A stretch of 64,000 nt of DNA from Citrobacter telavivensis (lineage in GTDB: Bacteria; Pseudomonadota; Gammaproteobacteria; Enterobacterales; Enterobacteriaceae): contig CP045205.1 of NCBI GenBank assembly GCA_009363175.1, positions 1,364,001 to 1,428,000 of the forward strand, read 5' to 3'. Positions 27,070-36,553 of the stretch are shown piece after piece; the first letter of the stretch is position 1; every line of letters begins with the position of its first letter. The notes under the pieces were generated by a model. That model did no database searches, had not been told where the DNA came from, and worked only from the letters and a program-made list of their open reading frames with translations. Both the position numbers and the translations under genes were made by a program.

Positions 27070-27615
27070 TTAACGTCGGCAATATTCTCGCAGTCGCTCG
27101 CGCGCATTATCATCAGCAGCCTGCATCACCATCCACGGACTGAAGGCCCACGGCGTCGCGTCAGTTCCGCGTAAAACATCCTCCAGACTGCTCCATTGAT
27201 AATCCATCACTTCGTCGTGATTGACCTGCAGTTCACTGGTTACCCGTGCCGCATAGACCGGACAAACCTCATTTTCTACGATCCCACTGGGATCGGTCGC
27301 CCGATAGCGGAATGCAGGGTAGACGGGGGTCAGGCTGGCAATCTCTACGCCAAGCTCATGACGGCAGCGGCGGATAACGGCCTCTTCGTGGCTTTCACCC
27401 CGTTGAGGGTGGCCGCAAACCGAGTTCGTCCAAACTCCCGGCCACGCTTTTTTCGCAAGCGATCGGCGAGTCACCAAAAGTTGCCCCTCTGCATTGAACA
27501 GCCAGGAAGAGAAGGCGAGATGCAATGGTGTGTTGGCGGTGTGGGCGCTGTATTTTTCCAGCGTGCCGGAAGGGGTGTCCTGTGCATCCAGCAAAATGAC
27601 GTGTTCCTGTCGCAT
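27070..27615 (-). CDS. idi: Isopentenyl-diphosphate delta-isomerase, type I
   Basis: Idi interconverts isopentenyl and dimethylallyl diphosphate. The 181-residue Nudix-fold protein has the catalytic C67 in WTNSVCGHPQRGE and E116 in GIVENEVCPVY, with the Nudix-like helix EEAVIRRCRHELGVE. E. coli Idi is 182 residues. It is on the same strand as the urate and purine transporter genes upstream, separated by 133 bases including a terminator-like hairpin. Confidence 0.96.
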   Translation of the reverse strand: MRQEHVILLDAQDTPSGTLEKYSAHTANTPLHLAFSSWLFNAEGQLLVTRRSLAKKAWPGVWTNSVCGHPQRGESHEEAVIRRCRHELGVEIASLTPVYPAFRYRATDPSGIVENEVCPVYAARVTSELQVNHDEVMDYQWSSLEDVLRGTDATPWAFSPWMVMQAADDNARERLREYCRR

Positions 27616-27704
27616 AATGTCTCACTGTAATTCTTAAGCACGTACCAGTATATGAGATCTCACGACGTATTGATTAACTCTGGGAGCGTTTAACGGCGGA
27701 ATTT

Positions 27705-27732
27705 GACATCCGTATCTTGCGGTACGGATGTC
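27705..27732 (-). terminator. Ten-pair hairpin after the uacT-linked small ORF
   Basis: GACATCCGTA (27705-27714) pairs perfectly with TACGGATGTC (27723-27732). It lies 17 bases past the small ORF stop and before idi. No run of T follows on the minus strand, so it may protect the 3' end rather than terminate by itself. Confidence 0.5.
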
Positions 27733-27748
27733 GGGCGCAGGCGCGATT

Positions 27749-27874
27749 TTAGAAAAACAGCAGCATAAACTGGAAGCGACTTTCGATACCCAGCGCAATG
27801 CCGTCTGAAACGGCGGGGATCGACATCAGCATAAGCAACAGCAGGGTTATCAGGCAGCGCAAAAAGAGACTCAT
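27749..27874 (-). CDS. Small hydrophobic protein, 41 residues, coupled to uacT
   Basis: The ORF starts ATG one base after the uacT TAG stop (TAG-C-ATG) and has AGGATGAG inside the uacT end as ribosome-binding site. It encodes MSLFLRCLITLLLLMLMSIP followed by AVSDGIALGIESRFQFMLLFF. The first 20 residues look like a signal peptide or membrane helix, and a second short hydrophobic end follows. Position and length fit the K-12 small protein annotated yqfG, but I cannot confirm the name from memory. The function is unknown. Confidence 0.6.
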   Translation of the reverse strand: MSLFLRCLITLLLLMLMSIPAVSDGIALGIESRFQFMLLFF

Positions 27875-27875
27875 G

Positions 27876-29324
27876 CTACTCATCCTGCTGATTTTTTTTC
27901 AGCTTGCGCATCAGCAGCCACATTCGCACCGTTCTGACCTTCAGGTTTTTATCCGAGATGGATTCCTGTACCAGTCCGGTATGGTGGTGATAACCATTGA
28001 AAAACAGATTCAATACCACCGCGCTGAAGGTGGCTAGCATAATGCCGCTGTGCAGCAGCGGCTGGAGTACAGCAGGCAGGCGAGAAAAAAAGTCATGTGA
28101 TAACGTCGGCGTCATGCCAACGCCCAGGCTGATGGCCACAATGTAGAGGTTGTAACGGTTCGCGGTGTAATTGCAGCGTGAGAGAATGCGGATCCCGGTC
28201 GCCAGTACCATGCCAAACATCACCAGCCCTGCGCCGCCGAGGACGAACTGCGGAATGGAGGCGACCAGAACCGCCATTTTCGGCACCATGCCAAACAAAA
28301 TTAAGATGACGCCAGAGGCGATGCAGACCCATCGACTGTGCACGCGCGTGACGCTGACCAGACCAACGTTTTGGGAAAACGAGGTATGCGGAAAGCTGTT
28401 AAACAGTCCGCCAATCATCGTCCCGACGCCATCCACGCGCAGGCCGCGAATGATATCCTGCGAAGAGAGTTTGCGACCGACGATTTCACCGAGCGCCAGG
28501 AACATCCCCATCGATTCAATAAACACAATAATCAGCACGGCCGTCATGGTCAGAATCGACACTGGATCAAAGACGGGCGTACCGAAGGCCATCGGTGTGA
28601 CAATCGCGAACCACGAAGCATCGTGCAGGCCTGACAAGTTCACTTCATTCATCATCCATGAGAGCGCAAAGCCAAAGATGATCCCCAGCAGGACTGCGAC
28701 GTTGGACATAAAACCTTTGGCATATCGGGTGATTAATAAAATAAAAATTAAGACCGCAAACGAAATGCCCAAATAGACCGGATTCCCATATTCAGGATTG
28801 CCTTTCCCGCCTGCTGCCCAGTCAACGCCCACCTGAATAATGCTCAGGCCAATTGAGGTGATCACCACACCCGTCACCAGCGGCGGAAATAACGGCATCA
28901 GGCGACCGACAAGCGGCGCTAAGAGTGTGGTTATCACCCCAGCGGCGATAGTTGAGCCAAAAATGCCCAACAGACCGATATCCGGATTGATGCCAATCGC
29001 AATCATCGGCGTCACGGCGGCAAACGTCACCGACATAATCACGGGCAGGCGAATCCCCATAAAGCGGCCGATGCCAATACATTGCAGTAGGGTAACGATC
29101 CCGCAGCAAAAGAGATCAGAACTGATTAACAGCGTGATGGCTTCTTTACTGAGGCCGAGCCTGTCGCCAATCATCAACGGGACAGCGACCGCGCCTGCGT
29201 ACATGACCAACACATGCTGTAAACCGAGTACGACCAGTTTGCCTGGCGATAACAGGCGGTCTACCTCATCGGTGGCGCGGTCTTGCCCCGAAGGTGAGGG
29301 ATGTTGGGAATCTATGGCGCTCAT
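27876..29324 (-). CDS. uacT: Uric acid permease UacT (YgfU), NCS2 family
   Basis: UacT is a proton-coupled high-affinity urate transporter of the NAT/NCS2 family. The 482-residue protein has about 12-14 membrane segments. Family landmarks are the QH pair in LQHVLVMYAGAVAVP (TM1), the TM8 region with FIESMGMFLALGE and the NAT signature in TM10 (SFSQNVGLVSVTRV). It lies after ghxQ with a 61-base gap. In K-12 two genes, ygfS and ygfT, stand in that gap; here they do not. Confidence 0.95.
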   Translation of the reverse strand: MSAIDSQHPSPSGQDRATDEVDRLLSPGKLVVLGLQHVLVMYAGAVAVPLMIGDRLGLSKEAITLLISSDLFCCGIVTLLQCIGIGRFMGIRLPVIMSVTFAAVTPMIAIGINPDIGLLGIFGSTIAAGVITTLLAPLVGRLMPLFPPLVTGVVITSIGLSIIQVGVDWAAGGKGNPEYGNPVYLGISFAVLIFILLITRYAKGFMSNVAVLLGIIFGFALSWMMNEVNLSGLHDASWFAIVTPMAFGTPVFDPVSILTMTAVLIIVFIESMGMFLALGEIVGRKLSSQDIIRGLRVDGVGTMIGGLFNSFPHTSFSQNVGLVSVTRVHSRWVCIASGVILILFGMVPKMAVLVASIPQFVLGGAGLVMFGMVLATGIRILSRCNYTANRYNLYIVAISLGVGMTPTLSHDFFSRLPAVLQPLLHSGIMLATFSAVVLNLFFNGYHHHTGLVQESISDKNLKVRTVRMWLLMRKLKKNQQDE

Positions 29325-29385
29325 GCGTTTTCTCCTGAAGGGCGAGGCCGATAGAACAGCTCCGCGCGCGTGCGCGGAGCATCGC

Positions 29386-30753
29386 TTAAATTGCCCATCC
29401 GCCGGCGTAGAACGCGACCAGCGCGACGGTAATGATGACGGTACCGATATTCAGCTTCTGCCATTCCCGGGCAAAAACACGACCAACAACCAGCGTCACG
29501 AAACCGAGCATAATGCCGGTAACGATGTTACAGGTCAGGACGATAAAGACCGCGCAGACCAGACCGGCCATCGCATCGATAAAATCATCGAAATCCAGTT
29601 TTGAGACGTTGCTGAGCATCAGTAAGCCTACGTACATCAGCGCAGGGGCAGTCGCATAGCCTGGAATCAGGTAAGAGAGAGGAGATAAAAACAGGATAAG
29701 CAGGAATAAACAGCCGACGATGGTGGCGGTCAGCCCTGTTTTCCCTCCGGCGGCGGTTCCTGCAGCGGATTCAATATAGACGGCAGCCGGTGCTGCGCCT
29801 ACCAGCCCGGAAAACACGGAGCTGATGGAGTCGCTGGTCAGCGCTTTACCGCCGTTGATTATCTGGTTGTCCTTATCCAGCAGATTCGCCTGTCCGGCGA
29901 CGGCGCGGATGGTGCCGGTGGCATCGAATACCGCCGTCATCACCAGCGCCAGTACGCTTGGCAGCACCGCAGGTTGTAAGGCCCCCATAATATCAAGGCT
30001 AAAAATCAGAGACTTACCATCTTCGCCGCTCAGACTGGGCATGGCGACCAGACCGTGATATTTGACGGCAGGGTCAAATATCAAACCGATAATGGAGATG
30101 GCGATAATCACCAGCAGGATCCCGCCGGGGACGCGGCATTTCTCCAGCCCGAAGATGACCGCCAGCCCCAGCAGACTCATCAGCACCGGGAAAGAGGTAA
30201 ATGCGCCGAGTGCCACCGGAAGTCCTTCCAGCGGATTTTTAATCACCATGCCGACACCGTTTGCCGCGATCAGCAACAGGAACAGCCCAATACCGATCCC
30301 TGTGCCGTGTGCAATACCCATGGGTAAGTTTCGCAGGATCCAGGTCCGGACCCCGGTTACCGAAATGGCGGTAAAAATCACCCCCATCAGGAAAACCGCG
30401 CCGAGGGCGACAGGAATCGAGATCTGCTGGCCCAGCACCAGGCTGAATGCGGTAAAAGCAGTTAGAGAAATTGCGCAGCCGATAGCCATCGGCAGGTTGG
30501 CCCAGAGTCCCATCAACAGCGAACCGAAGCCTGCGACGAGACAGGTGGCGACAAAGACGGCGGCGGGTGGGAATCCCGCTTTCCCCAGCATTCCGGGCAC
30601 GACAATGACTGAATAGACCATCGCCAGAAAGGTGGTCAACCCGGCCAGTATCTCCTGGCGCACGGTACTGCCACGCTCAGTAATCTTGAAGTAATTATCC
30701 AGCGCGCCGCGAGGTTTCGACGCGCCGGGGGTTTGCAGTATATCTCCAGACAT
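29386..30753 (-). CDS. ghxQ: Guanine/hypoxanthine permease GhxQ (YgfQ)
   Basis: GhxQ belongs to the AzgA-like branch of the NCS2 superfamily and imports guanine and hypoxanthine. The 455-residue protein starts DNYFKITERGSTVRQEILAGLTTFLAM, the diagnostic N-terminus of this group, and has about 12-14 hydrophobic segments, with FDATGTIRAVAGQANLLD in the middle. The length matches E. coli. It follows guaD by 32 bases. Confidence 0.93.
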   Translation of the reverse strand: MSGDILQTPGASKPRGALDNYFKITERGSTVRQEILAGLTTFLAMVYSVIVVPGMLGKAGFPPAAVFVATCLVAGFGSLLMGLWANLPMAIGCAISLTAFTAFSLVLGQQISIPVALGAVFLMGVIFTAISVTGVRTWILRNLPMGIAHGTGIGIGLFLLLIAANGVGMVIKNPLEGLPVALGAFTSFPVLMSLLGLAVIFGLEKCRVPGGILLVIIAISIIGLIFDPAVKYHGLVAMPSLSGEDGKSLIFSLDIMGALQPAVLPSVLALVMTAVFDATGTIRAVAGQANLLDKDNQIINGGKALTSDSISSVFSGLVGAAPAAVYIESAAGTAAGGKTGLTATIVGCLFLLILFLSPLSYLIPGYATAPALMYVGLLMLSNVSKLDFDDFIDAMAGLVCAVFIVLTCNIVTGIMLGFVTLVVGRVFAREWQKLNIGTVIITVALVAFYAGGWAI

Positions 30754-30785
30754 AATAATGTCCTCAGCAGGATGTTAGCGTTCTG

Positions 30786-32102
30786 TCAGGTCCGTTCGTA
30801 CACCAGACGCCCATCGACGTAGGTGCGGTAAATAGAGCGATCGTCGCCCAGCGTCATCATCACGAACAATTTGTCGACCAGGGATTTAGAGTTGTCATAG
30901 CGCAGTTGCTGTAGCGGCGTCGCCGTCGGTTCCAGTACCACGAAGTCCGCCTCTTTGCCGGGCATAAAGTTGCCAATAAGATGGTCGAGGCCCAGCGCTT
31001 TTGCGCCGCCGAGGGTCGCCAGGTAAAATGCTTCGTATGCCGAAAGGCGGTAACCCTGCAATTGCACCACTTTGTAGGCTTCGTTCAGCGTTTGCAGCAT
31101 ATTGAAAGTGGTGCCCGCACCGATATCGGTTCCCATGCCGACGCTGATCTTCTTACGCCAGGCTTTCTGCAGATTGAACAAACCGCTGCCGAGGTAGAGG
31201 TTAGAGGTTGGACAAAAGGCGATGCTGGAGCGGGTTTCACTCAGGCGATCCCACTCTTTCTCTTCGAGATGTACGCAGTGGGCGAAGACGCAGTTTTTGC
31301 CGGTCAGCCCGTACTGGTGGTACACATCCAGGTAGCCGTCATGTTCAGGATAGAGTTCCTTAACCCAGGCAATTTCGTCTTTGTTTTCACAGAGATGGGT
31401 ATGCACCCAGGTATCGGGATATTCCTCACGCAGACGCTGTGCCATCGCCATCTGCTGTGGAGAAGAGGTCGGCGCAAAGCGCGGCGTGATGGCGTACAGC
31501 AGGCGGCCATTTTTATGCCAGCGCTCAATCAACGCCTTACTTTGCAGGTAGCTGCTTTCGGCGTCGTCCAGCAGGTAATCCGGTGCGTTACGATCCATCA
31601 TCACTTTGCCGGCGATCATACGCATATTGATGTGGCTTGCGGCTTCGAACAACGCGTCAACGGACTGTGGATGGACCGTACCAAAAACCAGTGCGCTGGT
31701 GGTGCCGTTACGCAACAGCTGCTTGATGAAAAAAGCCGACATCTCGCGTGCGTATTCCAGATCCTCGTAGCGTTTTTCGGTCGGGAAAGTGTGTTTATTC
31801 AGCCATTCCAGTAACTGCTCGCCATAGGCGCCGACCATTTCGCTCTGGGGGTAGTGGATATGCGTATCAACGAATCCCGGCACGACCAGTTTCCCGCGAT
31901 AGTCGCGGATACGGATGGCGTCAGGGATCCGTTTTTTCCCTTCTTCCCACTCGCCAAACCATTCGACTTTCCCCTGGCGAATCAGCAGTAATCCGTCTTC
32001 CACAAATCGCAGCGCTGAGGCAATTTCTTCCGGGTCTTCGGCGGTGCGGGTGACATCAATAAAGCTGCCGCGCACCGCTTTCAACGTGTGTTCTCCAGAC
32101 AT
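30786..32102 (-). CDS. guaD: Guanine deaminase
   Basis: GuaD hydrolyses guanine to xanthine and ammonia. The 438-residue amidohydrolase-superfamily protein has metal and substrate residues in FVDTHIHYPQ, WVHTHLCEN, FAHCVHLEE and GMGTDIGAGTT. It follows xanQ by 17 bases, so guanine import (GhxQ), deamination (GuaD) and xanthine import (XanQ) are in one run. Confidence 0.96.
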   Translation of the reverse strand: MSGEHTLKAVRGSFIDVTRTAEDPEEIASALRFVEDGLLLIRQGKVEWFGEWEEGKKRIPDAIRIRDYRGKLVVPGFVDTHIHYPQSEMVGAYGEQLLEWLNKHTFPTEKRYEDLEYAREMSAFFIKQLLRNGTTSALVFGTVHPQSVDALFEAASHINMRMIAGKVMMDRNAPDYLLDDAESSYLQSKALIERWHKNGRLLYAITPRFAPTSSPQQMAMAQRLREEYPDTWVHTHLCENKDEIAWVKELYPEHDGYLDVYHQYGLTGKNCVFAHCVHLEEKEWDRLSETRSSIAFCPTSNLYLGSGLFNLQKAWRKKISVGMGTDIGAGTTFNMLQTLNEAYKVVQLQGYRLSAYEAFYLATLGGAKALGLDHLIGNFMPGKEADFVVLEPTATPLQQLRYDNSKSLVDKLFVMMTLGDDRSIYRTYVDGRLVYERT

Positions 32103-32119
32103 CGTAAACTCCTTTACCG

Positions 32120-33520
32120 TTAATCCGTTTCCTCCGCAGAGGCGATGCCAGGCAGCACTTCTTCAGGCCGGTAGCCTCCAGGGAGAATGATATTCAGTAG
32201 AATGGCGGTCAGACCGCCTGCGCAGATGGGGTTTTCCACCAACACATAAATTGAGGCAGGCAGGATTTTGAAAATTTCCGGGTCATAGGAGACGCCCAGA
32301 CCCAGCCCCAACGAGGTGGCGACAATCAGCGTTTCACGGCGCTTAAGCCCGTTGGTGATGATGATGCGGATCCCGGCGATCGCGATCATCGAGAACATCA
32401 GCGTCATCGCGCCCCCCAGCACCGCCGAGGGAATGGTAGTGAAGAAGCCGCCAATCATCGGAAACAGCCCAAGCAACACCAGCATGATGGCGATGGTGCG
32501 TCCGATATAGCGTGAGGCGACGCCGGTCATCTGGATAACGCCGTTGTTTTGCGCAAAGGTCGTCAAGGGGAGTGAACCCACCGCAGAGGCAATGACCGAG
32601 ACCAGTCCATCGGCCAGCACGCCACCCTTCAGGCGCGACTGATATTCATCTCCCTGAATCGGACGCCGGGAAACCATCGCTGTCGCGGTAATGTCGCCTA
32701 CAGCTTCCAGCACGCTGAGCAGATAAATGGTCCCGACAACCAGGAAGTGATGAAAATTGAACTGGAAACCGTACTTAAACGGGGTCGGGATGGTGACCCA
32801 CGGCAGATTGCGTATACCACTGAAGTCCACCATGCCAAGGCACAGAGAGACGATATAGCCCACGCAAAGGCCGATCGCGATACCCCCCATTCTCAATAAC
32901 GGACTGCGACAGCAGTTAAAACCGATCACCACGACCAGTACCAGCAACCCGACGCCGATGTTCTCGTAATTCCCGTAGGTGCCGCTGCTTTTCGCCGCAA
33001 AGCCGCCGCCAAAATCGATGATCCCGACTTTAATCAGGCTCAGGCCAATCATCAGCACCACAATGCCGCTGACGGTTGGGGTGATGACTCTGCGCAAGTA
33101 AGGCAGAATGAAAGACGACCCCACCACCAGAAATGCCCCGACAAAGGAAACGCCGAGCAGCGATGACATGATCAACTCTTCATGGAAGCCGTCGTTTTTC
33201 ATCCCGCTGCCCAGCGCAATCATCACCGTGACAAATGAGAAGTTCACCGACTGAATCGAGAGTAAACCGGAGCCGACCATGCCATAGCGATTGACCTGCA
33301 GCCAGGTGCCGATGCCGGAGGCAATCATCGCCATTGAGACCAGATAGGCGGTGGTTTCCGCCGAGAGCTGTAGCGCGGTGCCGACAATTAATGCTGGCGT
33401 AACCATGGGAACAAAAATGGCCAGCAGGTGGGTGATCGCGCCAATAATCGACTGATGAAAGGGAGGGCGATCCTCCAGTTCGTAAATCAGATCTGAGCCT
33501 GCACGTGATATATCAGACAT
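32120..33520 (-). CDS. xanQ: Xanthine permease XanQ
   Basis: XanQ is a proton-coupled xanthine transporter of the NAT/NCS2 family. The 466-residue protein has the TM1 motif with His in GAITHLLAIFVPM, the TM8 Glu in LLSVLEAVGDITATAM and the NAT signature in TTFAQNNGVIQMTGVASR. All match E. coli XanQ almost identically. It heads xanQ-guaD-ghxQ-uacT. Confidence 0.96.
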   Translation of the reverse strand: MSDISRAGSDLIYELEDRPPFHQSIIGAITHLLAIFVPMVTPALIVGTALQLSAETTAYLVSMAMIASGIGTWLQVNRYGMVGSGLLSIQSVNFSFVTVMIALGSGMKNDGFHEELIMSSLLGVSFVGAFLVVGSSFILPYLRRVITPTVSGIVVLMIGLSLIKVGIIDFGGGFAAKSSGTYGNYENIGVGLLVLVVVIGFNCCRSPLLRMGGIAIGLCVGYIVSLCLGMVDFSGIRNLPWVTIPTPFKYGFQFNFHHFLVVGTIYLLSVLEAVGDITATAMVSRRPIQGDEYQSRLKGGVLADGLVSVIASAVGSLPLTTFAQNNGVIQMTGVASRYIGRTIAIMLVLLGLFPMIGGFFTTIPSAVLGGAMTLMFSMIAIAGIRIIITNGLKRRETLIVATSLGLGLGVSYDPEIFKILPASIYVLVENPICAGGLTAILLNIILPGGYRPEEVLPGIASAEETD

Positions 33521-33657
33521 CCCTTCACTCCTTAATAAGTAAATTTGATCATCTGAATCAGCAGAATTAAATTCTGCGAATTTGAGGCGCAGGTTGCCCT
33601 GAGAACGGCTTATCTCATTTCCGCAGACGGCATTTAATCATTATTGAGTCATGAACA

Positions 33658-33677
33658 CGGGCCGCCTGAGCGGCCCG
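33658..33677 (-). terminator. Hairpin after xdhD
   Basis: CGGGCCGC-CTGA-GCGGCCCG is a perfect eight-pair stem six bases beyond the xdhD stop. No T-run follows on the minus strand, so it may be a weak terminator or an mRNA 3' stabiliser before xanQ. Confidence 0.55.
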
Positions 33678-33682
33678 CGTCG

Positions 33683-36553
33683 CTACAGTTTTTCCAGCGC
33701 GGTCAGTATTTTCTCCGGTGTGAAATGCCATTCGCGCAACCACACGCCGCAGGCATCATGAATCGCGGTAGCAATGGCAGGCGCCGCGCCATTTACGCCA
33801 ATTTCAGAGATCGATTTAGCGCCGAACGGGCCGACCTTATCGTCGCTTGGCACCAGCACGGCACGAAAATCCCGGGGGATATCGCCAATTTTGGGCGCGC
33901 CATAGCTGCGCAGGTCGCGGGTCAGAGGATGGCCTTCGGCATCATAGAGGATCGCTTCGCTCAGGCTATGACCGATGGCCCGCATTGATGCCCCGTAGAT
34001 TTGCCCCAGCGCGAGTTCCGGGTTAACCGGCGTGCCGCAGTCCAGCAGCGCGTAGAACTTGTCGAGACGGATTTCGCCGGTTCGGGTATTCACCGCGACT
34101 TCGGCGAAGTTCGCCCCATAGGGGAATGCGAAGTCTGCGGTGATGTAACTGGCCGTGGCGACCAGTGTGCCAAAACCGGTCCCCGTCTCCGCTTTATGCG
34201 CGATGTCACCGTAACTCACTTCTCCCTGCTTGCCGCGCACGACGCCAGGGGCCGCCAGTTGAACGTCAGAAACGGGTTCGCCCAGCATTTGCGCACCGTG
34301 AAAGAGGATTTTCTCGCGCAGGTTTTCCGCCGCCTTACGCGCCGCGTTCCCCGAGAAGCAGGTGCCGGATGAGGCATAAGCGCCTTTGTCGAAGAGCGCA
34401 TGGTCAGTATCGCCGGAGATGACATGCACTTCCTCTGGCGCGCAGTGCAGCACTTCCGCCGCCAGCTTGGTGACCACGGTATCCAGTCCGGTGCCGATGT
34501 CCGCCCCGCCGGAATGGACGATGAAGGTGCCATCGGACTCCAGTTTGATCATGCAGTTGGCCTGATCGATATCCGGGATCCCTGATTTCTGCATGATAAT
34601 GGCGACCCCGCGACCGGTATGCCAGTCACCGTCCTGCGGTTTGGGGGAAGACCAGTCGATCATCTTCCGCCCCTGGCGCAGGATCTCTTCCAGCGCACAG
34701 CTGGCGGCGGAAGGGACAGAGGTCGGCGCTTTCCCTTCACCGATTGCGCCGAGGATTTTCAGTTCCTGTCCTTCGTGAACCCGGTTGCGCTCGATGATCT
34801 CCAGTTGGTCAATTTGTAACTGTTCGGCAAGCTCGGCTAACGCCATCGTCATTGCAAAGGTGCCTTTCGGCGCGCCATAGCCCTGATACGCCCCGGTTGG
34901 ACAGATATTGCTGTAGTAGGTGGTGACCTGGAAATCGACGTTGTCGCAAGGATACAGCGGTAGCGAGAGCGCCGGACCGTTGCTCGGCACGGTCAGCGAA
35001 TGGTTGCCGTAAGGGCCGGTATTGGCGCGGAAGTCCATTTTTACCGCCGTCAGGCGACCATCGTTCTTCGCGCCCAGTTTAACCGTGACTTTCGCAACGT
35101 GGCGGGAGGTATTGGCAATAAACTCCTCTTCACGGGTATAGCGAAAATAGACCGGGCGTCCGGTCACGCAGGTCGCCCAGGCACAGACTTCTTCCAGCAG
35201 GATATCCTGTTTGGAACCAAAGCCGCCGCCGACGCGCTCCTTGATGACGTGGACCTTGTGCTGCTTCATGCCGACGAGACGGGCGACCTGGCGACGAAGG
35301 TGCCACGGCACCTGCGTTGAGGCGTGAATGATCAGGCGATCGCCGTCCATGCGGGTAAAACAGATGTGAGGCTCAGCCGGGCACTGCTGCGCCTGTGTGG
35401 AATGGTAGGTACGCTCAATAATCACATCCGCTTCGGCGAAACCTTTCTCCATGTCGCCGATATGACCATGAATACTGGCGGCGATATTCTTGCGCGGACG
35501 AGAACCAATCGGAAAGTTGATGATCATGTGCTCGCCACGCTGGGCGGCATGGCGGTTGTCTTCTTCCAGCGTCTCCGGCGCGCCAGCAACATATACCACC
35601 GGTTCATCGTGTACGACTGGCGCATCGTCCGCCATCGCTTCGTCAATCGACAATACCGGTTTAAGCACGTCATATTTCACGTCGATAAGCGCCAGCGCTG
35701 CCAGTGCAATCTCTTCGCTTTCTGCAACCACGGCGGCAACACGATCGCCGACGTGGCGCAGTTTCTTACCGAACATGCGACGGTCAAGCGGGGAGGGTTC
35801 CGGCGCGCTTTGCCCGCCTGGCGTATAGTAGATATCGGGACAGTTACGGTGGGTGATAACGTGAACCACGCCGGGTAACGCTTCGGCTTTGCTGACGTCG
35901 AGATGAGTAATCAACGCATGGGCATGCGGACTGCGCAGCATTTTAATCACGCAGGCGTCAGGGGTGATGCGATCTTCCACATAGCAGGGCTTGGCCTGGA
36001 CCATTTTTGCGGCATCGGTTTTTGGCCAGGGCTTGCCAATGACCGCGAGATCGTCGCGGAACGTGGGGGCGACATTGATATGGGCTTGCGGATCGCTTTT
36101 ACGCGCTACCGCCAGTTCGATCACCTGATAATATTGCTGCCAGCCCGCGTCGCGACTGAACAGACCGGACAGCGCATCGTCAATCTCTTCCCGCGTGGGG
36201 AGTGCGATACGCTCCAGCAGATCGCTGATGATAAGCGCAGCGGCAGGATCGTTGTAACCGGACTGTACAACGCCGACATCCACCATCGCCTGTTGTACCA
36301 GGCTCAGCGCATTCCATTTACCGAGTGATTCGCTGGTGCGGATCTCCGCGTGATCCAACTGCGCGGCAATCAGTAATGAGGCATTGACGATGCGACCGTT
36401 GTAGAGAATCGCATCCGAACCGGCGAAGCCGAATCCGTCGTCGCTGTTGCGCACCGAGTGCATACCGAGGTTGAACAGCAGTTTCTGTACGTTTTCGCCC
36501 GGGTTAATCTTCATTTCACGGACCATGCCGTTCAATGTGAAGTGAATCATCAT
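33683..36553 (-). CDS. xdhD: Molybdenum hydroxylase XdhD with degenerate ferredoxin-like N-terminus
   Basis: XdhD is a large molybdopterin hydroxylase of the xanthine dehydrogenase type, 956 residues as in E. coli. Residues 1-150 align with a [2Fe-2S] subunit such as XdhC but every cluster cysteine is gone: GECGAC becomes GFGFAG, CGFCTPG becomes SGYNDPA and CRCTGY becomes SRDAGW. The remainder has the two molybdopterin domains, with VKERVGGGFGSKQD, YQGYGAPKG and the catalytic Glu region PFGAKSISEIGVNG. It overlaps ygfM by four bases. In E. coli it is among the genes reported to be needed for anaerobic urate use; the exact reaction is not settled. Confidence 0.93.
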   Translation of the reverse strand: MMIHFTLNGMVREMKINPGENVQKLLFNLGMHSVRNSDDGFGFAGSDAILYNGRIVNASLLIAAQLDHAEIRTSESLGKWNALSLVQQAMVDVGVVQSGYNDPAAALIISDLLERIALPTREEIDDALSGLFSRDAGWQQYYQVIELAVARKSDPQAHINVAPTFRDDLAVIGKPWPKTDAAKMVQAKPCYVEDRITPDACVIKMLRSPHAHALITHLDVSKAEALPGVVHVITHRNCPDIYYTPGGQSAPEPSPLDRRMFGKKLRHVGDRVAAVVAESEEIALAALALIDVKYDVLKPVLSIDEAMADDAPVVHDEPVVYVAGAPETLEEDNRHAAQRGEHMIINFPIGSRPRKNIAASIHGHIGDMEKGFAEADVIIERTYHSTQAQQCPAEPHICFTRMDGDRLIIHASTQVPWHLRRQVARLVGMKQHKVHVIKERVGGGFGSKQDILLEEVCAWATCVTGRPVYFRYTREEEFIANTSRHVAKVTVKLGAKNDGRLTAVKMDFRANTGPYGNHSLTVPSNGPALSLPLYPCDNVDFQVTTYYSNICPTGAYQGYGAPKGTFAMTMALAELAEQLQIDQLEIIERNRVHEGQELKILGAIGEGKAPTSVPSAASCALEEILRQGRKMIDWSSPKPQDGDWHTGRGVAIIMQKSGIPDIDQANCMIKLESDGTFIVHSGGADIGTGLDTVVTKLAAEVLHCAPEEVHVISGDTDHALFDKGAYASSGTCFSGNAARKAAENLREKILFHGAQMLGEPVSDVQLAAPGVVRGKQGEVSYGDIAHKAETGTGFGTLVATASYITADFAFPYGANFAEVAVNTRTGEIRLDKFYALLDCGTPVNPELALGQIYGASMRAIGHSLSEAILYDAEGHPLTRDLRSYGAPKIGDIPRDFRAVLVPSDDKVGPFGAKSISEIGVNGAAPAIATAIHDACGVWLREWHFTPEKILTALEKL

